A stretch of 64,000 nt of DNA from Hawksworthiomyces lignivorus (lineage: Eukaryota; Ascomycota; Sordariomycetes; Ophiostomatales; Ophiostomataceae): NCBI GenBank assembly GCA_002917075.1, contig NTMA01000060.1:1-64000 (forward strand), read 5' to 3'. Each line of letters starts with the position of its first letter. The stretch's first letter is position 1. Of this stretch, positions 45,401 to 56,818 are shown piece after piece. The notes under the pieces are model-generated. The model saw only the letters and a list, made by a program, of their open reading frames with translations, was not told where the DNA came from and made no database searches. Both the position numbers and the translations under genes were made by a program.

Positions 45401-48400
45401 AACGAAACAGCGTTCTTGTAGAATTAGAGTACGCGTAAAAGAGTGTGTGCATTTTGCCCCTGTCTCTCTTTGATGTGAGCCGTCATGCCCCGACTTTACT
45501 TATTCCCCTTTTGGGTTATCGTAAGGCTGTATCCGATCTAAGACGAAATCGGCAATAATATTCGAGATTCGTAGGACCATGGCGAAAGGGAGGAAGCATC
45601 CTTCCTGGGTGCACTGTCCCAGGTATGAGGCATGGTGCTGCAACGCAACCAAAATTTCCCTCCCAGTCAACCCTCCCGCGCTTTTCTGTCAAAATATCTA
45701 GGGGGGGAACTAGAAACAAGGGACGAGATCAGAGGGACAAAAAGGGGTGTGCTTTGCTGAAGAAAAATAAATCTATCGTGTTTGAATTTCAAAATCCTCG
45801 ATTTTTTGGATCTTCGGTAGAAACAGTCAATTGAAGTCACAGTACCTTCACAATCCATTCGGTACAACATGTCGAATGTATCTATTTTGGCCCCCAATTC
45901 TTCAACGCCTTCCCGTCTAATTTCTTTCATTTTTCTGACTCTACGCTTGGGACTGGGAAACCTCCAAAACTTCTTGGGCAACACCAAGATTAGCCAGATT
46001 GTACCAATTGCTAGTTTCAAAATGCCCTCCTTGAAGACTATGCTTAATCTTAAAATGGAAAGACTTCAGGTCTGCACGTATGGGACAGGTACGTGATTTA
46101 GATCTGGGGTCTTTCGTTCTTCTCTGAGCGATCACTAGTAAAATCCCCAACTCTTGGCTTTTTTTCAAAGGGAGGGGCACATTTAGGTTTAACGTGCAGT
46201 ATTCTTTCTAGATTTCTAGACCTTCTCCCTTTTTGCTACCGGGCCGCATCCCCTAATGTCGCATCCCTTTTCTTTTTTCACCCGAATTTGGGTTTCGTCA
46301 TCCGACAGTGTGGAAAGGAGGTAGCTCGCTTAAGAACACAGTAATACGTGTCTGGAACTACTTTCTGACCACTGTCACCCCAACTCTGACAGCAGTGATT
46401 TCAGCTAATGCACAGTCTTTTTCAGAACGAGGGAAAGGTGAGATACGAACCGTATGTACTCCAGAAACCTAAAAGGGCGACGTTGGGAACTGGGAATAGA
46501 GTTATTATAAAATTCCCACGGGTGTGGTCTCTTTTGGGGATGCCTGTTGGGTATTTCTTGGTAAGATCAAAATTTGAGGGCTAGGATGCCAACGGTTTTG
46601 CTAACGTCAAGAAGAGGATCTGAGAGTTGATTCGTTAGACTAGGATCCCTCAAATTTTTCAATTGAAAGGGAAACAAAACCGTTCGTTTCAGAGATCAAT
46701 CCAAACAGTGTTGCATCGTGTATGTGCGTCGCCCTTGGTACACATATTCTCCTGCTCTCTATTGATTTTCTTTGCTTGGCTAACCGATATAATAGTCTCA
46801 ATGTGACATGAACAAGGTGGGAAACAGGATGATTCTTCTCGAGAAGAGACATGCTTAACCCAACGCGGGAAAAATATGCAGAGTAATGTCGCCGAACATC
46901 GAAGCGCGGTAGGTACGGTATCTCGTAAAATTGTGTTACTACTAAGATACCGTGACTTGACCGAGAATCGAGTGTGTCAGCGGATGGCCCAGCTAGAGCA
47001 TGAATTCACGCACAGATACCAAATATACAAATTTGCTCCATAAGATACTATAAGATACTAATGAAAGTAGCGGCATGCTATGTGCCACGCTTGCGGCCTA
47101 ATGTCGGCAGCATAATCCAACTTTTTACTGGATTAAGCGTGGTCTATAAGGCTGAGCTTGCTGCCTCGAGATTTTTGGTGAATGGGAGGACCTAATATGA
47201 CAGGCTGAGGGAGCTGTGGGGAGAATGCCGCAAAGGAAACGCGGTATTTTAGCCAATAGCATGACAGAGGCATCTCATAATACGGGATCTGCCTGCTCTG
47301 CTCATTGGCTGCAATTCGTTAATTTTCTACCCATATTCTCCTTCACCTTGGCTAAAAGACACTGGGGCTGGGGAATGGTGTCTGGGTGGACAATCACATT
47401 GGTACTCTAACGGCAGGTGGCAAACCGTTTTGACTCGTAAGCATCCATATCATAGTGCTGCCCGGAAAAAGCGCTTACCGTGGAACTTTAAACCCGTGAT
47501 GAGAGAACACTTGGTCATAGCCTGTCATCTTTTTTTCCTCTTTCGTTTTAATATCTTCTTATGAGAGATCCCTACTTCCGAGCCATCTGGTCTTTCACGC
47601 CTACTTGTACATACGTATCAATGTGGTGAGCAGATTTCATTTTTAGGTTGGCAATATTTGGTCCCCCTTCCGACGGGCTGACAGACTAGCCAACGGTGCC
47701 AGCTGTTCCCCGGTCGTCTCAGTGTGACGATTTGATGTGCCGGGAAATGGGTGCTATTGGAAGACGCATTGGCCCTGCATTATCGAGCCCTGACCGTAAA
47801 TGGTTTGAGCTGTTCGATCAATTTGCTTTCCCACGGTCTGCTTGCAGCCGACAAATGACAGGGTATGTGCACAGCAGGCTCATTGTCTCCTGCTCTGGTG
47901 GCTCGGGAAGTGCCGTGTTTACGAAAGGAGAGCGCTTGTTTTATTAGGCATTGCGACCACCTTGTCAAATATCTGGTGAATAAAGGACAGGGTGGTTAGG
48001 AAATGTACATTTGCACATGTAAAAGTACGTTTTACGGGACAAGGGTGGAAAATGTGTTCCTTTTTTTTTTCCCCTCAGGCTGGTATCTCTTCGGCCGCTT
48101 CTTCTATTCTCAAGCGGCAGCTTCCTCCCCAACACCCGTTGTAATATTTACGAAATGAGCCTGTCCTCGTAGAAACGCTCAATCAACAGAATCAGCACGT
48201 AGATTTAAGGGATATGCAGTCCCGCTTCGGCATTTTTGGAAGCGTAAAGCTAGTCTTCTGGCGTACGTAGCTTTGTGAGCCACAGTAGCGGGAGAAACCA
48301 GTAACAATTAAAACGTGGCAAAGCTTGAGTAGCCGCAGTTGGAGTCTTTTTCACCCCCATAGGGCAGAAGGATTCTCAGACGGATCGCACTATTTTACGC

Positions 48401-49000
48401 TCTCCGAGACCGAAGAGGGGGCCAAGATGCGAGTTGTTGGCAAGAGTCAATCAAGCTCGAGACAGCAAGGCGACACCGAAAAGGCGGACGATCCCTCACG
48501 GGTCTTAGCAAATCAGCAAACGACAACAACCAAAAACTGGTAAGGCAGATGCACAATATTGCAGAAGACATGCTATTCATCTGCAAGATGGCCGGCGGGA
48601 CAGGAGTCCCTCCGTTGCTGCGCCGCACTGCAGCGCTACAATGAGCCGCAGCTAAATGGAATAGGCTCGGGATGCGAGTATCTATAACGGTTTGCTCGTA
48701 AAATTGAAGTCATTATGCTGTGCAGAGTGCTGGGAGGTGTGGCTAGTACTCGTATCTTGGTCGTGTCAAGTGTAGAACTAGGCACGAGCAAGGGGTGAAG
48801 CCTCACAGGAGGTCAATTGGGGATTATCAACCGGTGCACTGGCCAGGGGAGAAGCAGCCAATTAGATGGGTGACAGAGTCTTGGTAATGGCCAAAGTTAA
48901 AAATAGGCCATTACAAAGCACGTGAATTATGATAGCCGGGACCAAGCGGATGGGTTGAGGTGGTATTGGCTTCCTATTCTGTGAGAACGAATAAAACGGT
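42500..49000. other. Gene desert, part 2
   Basis: No gene is supported. Frames are short and change identity every few tens of codons. Visible structure is limited to a tandem ATAAGATACT pair near 47040-47060, a 12-bp inverted repeat at 46569-46580 and 46647-46658, a GCTCGCCGGG pair near 44396-44408, and one TACTCCGTA at 43850. Confidence 0.45.
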
Positions 49001-49866
49001 TTGGGGTCCGGAATTTGGAATGTGGGTTTTGGAGATTGGCACCACAGTTGGCAGGAACCTCCCAACCAGCACCAGAAGACCCACACCATACGCAAAAACC
49101 TTCTTTACGGAGTATTACTTGTAATTTGGGGGCATTGGAGAAGGAACGGGGGGCGTGGCGGTTGCGAAGGAAATGGGAGCATTCAATTGCGGGAAGGAAG
49201 TCGTCATCCAACGAATAAACGGTCGTTACCATCTAGGAGAAAGAACCCAAGCAGAACACATCTACTTCAGCGCTTTCACCCTTTCCTTCCGTACAGCACA
49301 GCAACTTTACAGGCAAAAGTACTTTAGTACTCGTACTCTTACAAATAGAGCAAGAGCTGGGGACTACGAGGGGTAGCTTATGTCCGTGTAGTGTCACATT
49401 TTGCAAGCATAGGGCAGGCGCGGATGCAGACGCAGACGCTGCAGACGCCACCTCTGTTTGCTCCTTCTCCTTTTCCCGACAATCTACTCCGTAAGGCACT
49501 TTCTTTTCTTCCCCAGCTGCACTGACTGACGGCGCCCCAGACATTTGATTTCAGTTCTCAACGGATGCCACCTTCTTAGTACTGTATTTGTTTTCTCGGG
49601 ACCGTTTTTTTCTTTTATTTATTATTTTTTAAAATTAATTTTATTATTCAATTTGTTAGGCTTGGGTTTTCCTTTCCCCATGACTGCACACTTCACCTTC
49701 TTTTCTACTAGGCAGCTTTGTTTGGTTATCCTTTGCCTCCAACCCTTTTAATTTCTTGTAATAATGCACCCTCTGACAATGAGAATTTGAAATCAAGTGA
49801 GCAGGTATTCTTTCCCCAAAGTGGCATTAGCTTCAGTAGCATCCTTCTCGGCGCTGAGTATTAGAC

Positions 49867-49897
<31 letters not shown>

Positions 49898-52800
49898 GAA
49901 CAGACTGGACTTCGGGAAAGTAGACTGGGCTTCGGGAAAGTAGTACGTTCGTTCCGCGACCATTTGATATTTCACAAAGGCAGAAAATCGCGTTCTCTCT
50001 GTATTAGTGAAAATTCGTCTTTTCAGCGTCTTGGATTTCCCAACAGTCGCAACTCACATTTGTGTGTTATTCGGCCACCTCTAAAATATGGGGCTTGTCG
50101 ATCCCAACAGACAGGGAAGAGGGAAAAAAATAAAAGAAAGAAACGAGAAATTGGGATCGTGCATTTTCTGCTGCCATAAGCAATGCACGTGGGCTACTAC
50201 AGCAAACATGTCTGCTTTTCGGATAACTCGAGTGCCATTGACATTGCATGGACATTAGCATACTCACATACCAGTATACGTGATAGGGGCAGAGTAATTG
50301 CTTAAAAGCTAGACCCTTTCAGGAGACAATATGATCTAGGCAGTGTGGAAATGAAAGTGCCCAGCGGCGAATTTGGCTGAAACCCGTACCCGAGAAGCTA
50401 ATTGCACATGGTTGCTTCGCAAAAAGATACGCTTGGGGAGATTCGGAGGCCGCTCCGGTCATAAGAACTAAAGAATTGCGCTTTTGTTTGTTCATCTGGC
50501 AGAAGCTTATAATTGATGGCACTCGTAAAATTTCGGTACCCATGCAAGCCGCCAGTGATTTGTCACAAAGCAGACCACGCAGGGGACAAGGGAGAGGGTA
50601 GTGGGGTGGAAAGGTGCGGATGAAGAACATTGTTTCATTCTGGAAGCTTTGGCCAGAGTCTAACACGAAGTAGGGATTACAAGACAGAGACTAGTACAGT
50701 GATTTGTTACGAGTGATGAGCGCCTATGTTAGCGTACCGTCTTTAACCTAGATGCCTTCCTTATCGTCAGCTTGGTATTTGGAATAGCTGCAAGCTAATA
50801 AGCATAGTACGGTACAAAAAAGCACACGCAACCTGGAAAGGTCTAGAGGTCTAGCTCTCTAGGTTGTATTATCTTATGATGAAGGACAGAGAGTGGCACA
50901 GAACCGCCTCCCTCCCAAAAATACACAGAGTAGTCTGTTCCACGATGTAGTTGTACCTCAGGCACCTTGAAGAGCTCCTGCATTAAAACGTAAATAGGTG
51001 TATAGAATATGCACACGTACCAAAAGAAGCGCTCTTTAAAGCCAGCTTTACAGTGCACCGGGAAAATTTGGAATCTTGTTCTCAATGTAAGTCCTCTTTG
51101 CCTGTGTCATCGGAACTATCGGAGGCAGGGATGCAAGACCCTTTTGCAGTTCAATCTCTAGATGTAGGTTATAAATTCTCAAGTAGTCTGCGAGAAAACG
51201 TCGCGAATGAGACGTTTCTGTATAACGTTATGGTGTCTGTTTAATGATCAACCCGGGATTTGGAAACGAGCTAACATTACGACAATAATCGAACCACGAT
51301 GGAGGCCACAGGGCCAAGCAAGGGCCATATTGCGAAGTTGGCGAGACCAAGCTCGTCCGAATAGCTTCGCCAATTCTGAGGGCCATGCTTCATAGATAGA
51401 CCCGTAATACCAGGGTCTCAACCGTCTAGATGGCTGTGAAATGCATCTAAAATGATTTTTTTTTGTATGACCAGATAGACTATGACTAAATAGACCACTC
51501 TGGTGATTGTGGACGAAGATCGGTAGCCTCCGTCAACTAGTAGTCTGCTTTGTCACTATAGCCATTCGGTTCGGTTGCGTAGATTAACCAACAGGAAGTG
51601 AACAACAAACAAAAATAGGATGCTCAAGGATCGTCTTTGCAGGTGACTGCACAGCCCTGCAGAAGCATTTGCTGTACGAGTCCTACGACTAGACATAGAG
51701 CCGTTGCTCAAAGCATCACAGCTTGTCGAAGTAGACAAGTGGCTGACCCCTGTCGGTTCCTGCTCGGTTCTTTTTTTTGGGGATCGCATCTCTGTTCGTG
51801 CCCATCCCACCCAACTCTTAACGCCGCTTATTCCTAGAAAGGCAGTTTTGCGCAAGAGCCACATCAAAAGGCGGAGAAATTAGAGGAAAGATCGACATCG
51901 ACGGTCTCTTTGTGGCGATAATTTGAGGAAACCAAACTGCTCCAAGATACGAAGAAACTCTCCACTTTGTCGCCAAACAGTGCTTTTGTGAATGTACATT
52001 ACATTGCTTGAGAGAACAAAGAAAAAAAAATTAATGTTCTCTTTGCTTGCATCCATTTACCATATCCCCCGAATTCGGAATTCGCTCCATATTACACTGG
52101 AAGCTTGTACATCACATCGGAGACCGTAGCTTTGGCTATTCTCTTTGGTTGCACTAGCCGAGTTTGCTGATTTGATGCTGATACTGCCCAGCGGATCGTT
52201 GTTTTGGATAGAGCAGACTGCGTCTTATTCCCTGCTTGTAGTGGCCGAGTTCCGATGATAAAACAGAAAATAGGTGTCGGCGAATGTTGGAGATATCGTA
52301 CTCGTACGAACCTGGTGTTCAGCAAATCTGCAGTCACTTTCTACTTTTGGTTGTAGCTATTTTATCTCACAAAGGTGGAAGGGCCGACTCAAGGAGAAAT
52401 CATTCTCTTGGATCAGCCAATCCGTGGAATCGTGATTCGTTCCACCGCTCTTAGTCTTCCTTCTAGATTTGCCCTCAACCCAGCTCTTGGTTCTCAATAT
52501 TGTTTGCTCTAGCCAATCTGCACTGTTGTCTCCCCACCGAACTTTGAAAGAATCTTTGTAATAGAATGCACGATGACTCTAAATTTGGGAACGATAGCAT
52601 TGTCCTAAGCAACCCAAATTAGACGTTGCAGACGACGGGGCAAGTTGATTTAGCTAGTCGACACTTCAAGTGTGCTTGGGGTTATTTAATAAAAAAAAAA
52701 AAAAAAAAAAACAAGCTATTCATTATATTCTCTGAGTATTTGTTTTCTTTCTGTATGTTCAATGGTAAATGACCAGGGGTTTAACAATCGATGGGACTTT

Positions 52801-55436
52801 AGTGTGCAGTCGAATGATCTGCATCAACGCAGCTTCGCCAAAAAAAGAAACATGACTTATTTTAGGAACCTACGAGGCAAGAAGTACGCAAGAAAGAAGG
52901 ACAGAAACATTAGACAAATGCAAATGCCAAAATGGCGTCTAAATTCGGAGCCGGCAGTGTTGGCGGCATGTTCACGTAGACGCCACAGGAACAAGGCCTT
53001 ACATTGTTGTCTGTTCTGCCTTACAAGGAGATCTACTTGCATCTCGTCTCAGCGCCTAGACGAATAGGAGACGAGAAGCCGATACAGCAACCGCGAGCAG
53101 GTCGGGACACTAGTACCAGGAACCGGCTATGGCATCACCATCTGGATTCAAATCTGTGTTTCTGTTTCTGTTTTATCTTGAGGGTATAGGAAGGATTCCA
53201 CTCCCGGTTCTTCCTGCTAATAGATTGGAGTTATTCTTGGACCGCAGGTTGGCAGAGTGCTCCCAGAGAGGCGGAACAGACGGACAAAACGCAACATCAA
53301 AACATCTGATATGGCTGCCCTTCTCTGCCCCTCGTACGAACGGCGAGAAATATCTGCCCGAGCATTTTCTTTTTTTACCCACAATCCTTGTCCACCATAG
53401 TAGTGTGTTTCTAATTGTGGGCAAACTATCTGTTCTAAATTTGCCCACATTGCATCAGCCACTGCATGCTGCAACCTCCATAGATTGCCCAGCCACCAAC
53501 CAAACGGCTTTCTCCACCTCCATCATCCTCCAATCGTTTTTAACCAAGCAGCAAAAATCCTCCGTCCTTCGTTTTGCCGCGGTCCTCCGTTTTGCCTCGC
53601 TATCGTTCTCGGCTTACCGTTTCTACGGCATTAGCGAGAGCCGCCTCTCTCCCAACGGTTTATTGCTCTGCTCTCCGTCAAACGGCGGATTTCTCCCTGG
53701 TCGATTGCCAGGCAGCGCCTCTGAGCCCCAATTCGTACTTTGAACCATTCATTGCTCTCGACGTAAAGTATTGTTGTTTCCCCCCAATTTTGTCCCTGGT
53801 CCAGGGCCAAGCTTGACTTCGCATATGCAGCCCCGAGAAAGTCAGGTCGCATATTTGGGAATCCTTCTATTTATTTTTCCTTTTCGTTCGTTTAGCATTC
53901 TAAACCGGTGTTAAGTAAACACAGTAGACCGTATTTCTAGGAAACCCATTAACGTTTTCGTATAGGAGATGTATCGCTTTTCTCCCGCCTTTTCATCTAT
54001 AGCGACGTACTCTCCGTTCCTGCAATCTCGTACAATGTCCACTAACTTTGCAGATTAGCCCACCAAAATAAAAATGATCACCGAAATTTACTGGTCTTCA
54101 TTTTGGTATACTTCGAGGCAATGACTTTTATGCCGAGGCTGTCTTGCAAGACATTGCTACTTTCCCTGCTACGGTTTACCAAGTCTCTCACTCATATTCT
54201 GCTTAATCTACACCACTGTAAACTGGGCTTACAGTATTCTTCAATGTCTTTTTTTTCTTGCGGTGAGCGAGATTGGAGGGAAGCTGTCAGTGTAAACAAG
54301 ATTGTGACGAGTCAGTTTGTGTCTAGGACCTTGTCTTCCAAGGCTTTGGATACCGTTTTGTTTCCTTTATCAGTATTATTAATGACGTGCTATACAGCAC
54401 TTCCAGGCCATGTCGAAGAACTGGTACGTTGGTGTGAAGATTGCCATTTACATTTTCTCACAACTTGAGCACTTTGCACCGGAGATGCACAACCAAAAGC
54501 TTCAAGCATGAACTAGGGTCCTAAGCGTCTTGTCTAGGAAAACTCAAATACTAGTAGTGGAAACGAAGATTACTTTGTCTTGGCTCTGAAAGAACAGGGG
54601 CTTATCTGGGCAAGAAAGTCTAAAGAACTGAACGTTCGCACATCTCAACATGTCCACACATCTGCCCACTTCCTACCCCTAGAGACCAGAAATTTGAAGT
54701 GGCCAGTATGGCCGGTAATAGCCCATCCTTGCATGTGGTATTCGCAAGGAGTACAAGGACGATAATGAATTCGACCAGATATTGTACGTAGTCCGTACTC
54801 ACGGTCGAAAAGGCGGAGGGACTAAGAAAGTAAAGAGAACAGGATGGAGGGGGTGTGCAGTGCAGGGAGGTGGGGGATGGAATTGGAAAGGGGGGGTATA
54901 GGGGGGGTGTAAGTTTCCCTAGTAAAGCATACTCCCCATAGGGCAGCATACATACCTTGCGCCTCTCTAGAGACCCTGTCTCTAATGCTACGGGAGCTCT
55001 TGCTTTCCACAGCGGGCTTGTATCTGATGTACATACACTTAGTCTCTTGGTGCCTTGCCTTGTCTCTACCTTTCTTTGCACGCTGCCTTTATGACCGAAG
55101 GATTTCCATGGAGTAGAAGCCTTGGGAAATATTTAATACCCAGGCATCCCCACCTGTCTCGACCTTCACATCTCGTTGCTCAAACCAAGAGAGCTTCTTT
55201 CCTTCAAGCTGTCCTTGACATTTAAATCTGAGGTGCCTCCCATCTTTGTCTTTGTCTTTGTTGTCAACAATCACTTCCGACATCAAGCCACATCCATCCT
55301 CATCACCTCAACTTCTTCCCATAACAGACATAAACGTTCACATCTCCAACATCATATCTCGTGTCCTCAATATCTCTGTTTCCTTTTCTTTCCCTAATAC
55401 GAGTCAGTTCCACTCCAAGGAACCGCCCTCACAGCC
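49001..55436. promoter_or_regulatory. Gene desert, part 3, ending in the bZIP gene promoter/leader
   Basis: No gene is supported. It holds TACTCCGTA-type words at 49106 and 49485, a 27-T run at 49871-49897, an adjacent 20-bp direct duplication and a 21-A run at 52691-52711. A CT- and CA-rich leader lies at about 55240-55430, directly before the bZIP start codon. The leader has several upstream start codons in other frames, so translational control is possible. Distal regulatory elements for the bZIP gene may lie here but cannot be pinpointed. Confidence 0.45.
49904..49943. repeat. 20-bp direct tandem duplication
   Basis: Two adjacent copies of ACTGG(A/G)CTTCGGGAAAGTAG differ at one base. They follow almost directly after a run of 27 T. 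This looks like a replication-slippage duplication next to a homopolymer. Confidence 0.75.
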
Positions 55437-56818
55437 ATGTACAGCATGTCACAGCAGCACCACCAAATGTACTACGCAGCGCCGATGGCCGCTCCGGTTG
55501 TTCCGGCAGCACCTGTGGTAACAGCTCCCACACGGCAATATGCCAACCACAGCAACAGCAGCGCCTTCAGCAGCTCAGCAAACCCAGACGAAGACTGGAC
55601 GAAGATTTCGGATCTGGCTGAGCGCCGTCGGATACAGAACCGTATTGCTCAGCGGAACTACCGTACGCAAATGATTCTAGCGGGCTGTTGTTGACTTTAT
55701 ATTACCTGTTTTGTGAGACTGACACGCAATCTGCAGGCAAGAAGCTCAAGCGTCGTCTGGAGGATTTGGAGCGCCGTGCTGGTTCGACTGACTTCCCGGC
55801 AACTCCGGGCAACAGCAAGTCTGCATCCGGGAGCCGGAGTAACAGCAGCAACGGCAAGCAGAACAAGCCTAAGAAGCAACAGCACACGCTCTCGTCATTA
55901 TCAGCGGCGGCGGCAGCACAGCAGCAACAACAACAGCAGCAGCAGCAGCAACAAAGACAGGCATCTCCATACCAGCATGCGCACAGCCAGCAGCAGCACC
56001 ACCACCAGCCGCAATCAGTTCTCATTCCATCTGCAAAGCAAGCCATCACCCAGAGCCAGTTTACGCCACCACTGAATCCGGAGGATGAGCTGCTGTTTGC
56101 ACCAACCTCCTATGACGACCACCGGGAGCGCTCTCACACGCCGCCGAGCATGTTCTCAGCATATTCGGCCTACCCGCCACCGCCTGAGGATATCCTGGTT
56201 GGCGCCTACAGCAGCAGCGGAAGCAGCAGCAGCATGCCTGCCGTAGCGACCGCTGCGACCGCCGCACACCACACTGCATACCGCCAGGATGCCACCGCCT
56301 ATGGATACAATGAGTGGGCGATCGCCGCAGGCACCGTCCCTGTGACACTTCCGCCCATGAACCACTTCAACGACGCCATTGTCAAGCGGGAAATGTGCAG
56401 CAGTGACGAAGCTGCTGCCGCTGCCGCGGCCGTGGCCGTCACCACCATGGCGCCATATATGGGTTTCAGCTTTCTGCCGACCTCGGGCATAGACGCAGCC
56501 AACCCCTACGACTCCAATCCTCATGTGAGTTTGCGACGCTCTCCCTAAATTTGGAAAAAAAAAAATCTCTACATCTTCCTATTCTCTCTTATTTCTTTTG
56601 TCGTCTTCTCTCTTTTACCTCTTTTCTTTTGTTTCCCTTGCATCAGCGTCTCCAATTAAACGAAACATAAAAAGAAAACGTCCTGACATGGTTGGCTTTG
56701 CGGGCAGACCCCTCCACTGTCGAACTCTTATGACCACTCTACCACCTGCTCTGATGCAGGATACGACTACCCTACCACGCCTCTGTCGATGCCTGGCTCT
56801 CCAGGCATCGCAGCATGA
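55437..56818 (+). CDS. bZIP transcription factor with AP-1-like basic region and short zipper
   Basis: Exons 55437-55662, 55737-56524 and 56708-56818 give 374 aa with consistent phases; the first intron splits the codon for Arg76. The DNA-binding segment DLAERRRIQNRIAQRNYR continues across the splice as KKLKRRLEDLERRA. It contains the NxxAQxxYR signature of fungal AP-1-like bZIPs. Only two or so leucine heptads follow before a Ser/Gly-rich stretch, so the zipper is short or degenerate. The rest is disordered: poly-Gln (55917-55953), His/Gln, Ala runs, and a C-terminal PTTPLSMPGSPG that could be phosphorylated or activating. It sits alone in a gene desert, as regulators of development or secondary metabolism often do. 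No named orthologue is claimed. Confidence 0.85.
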
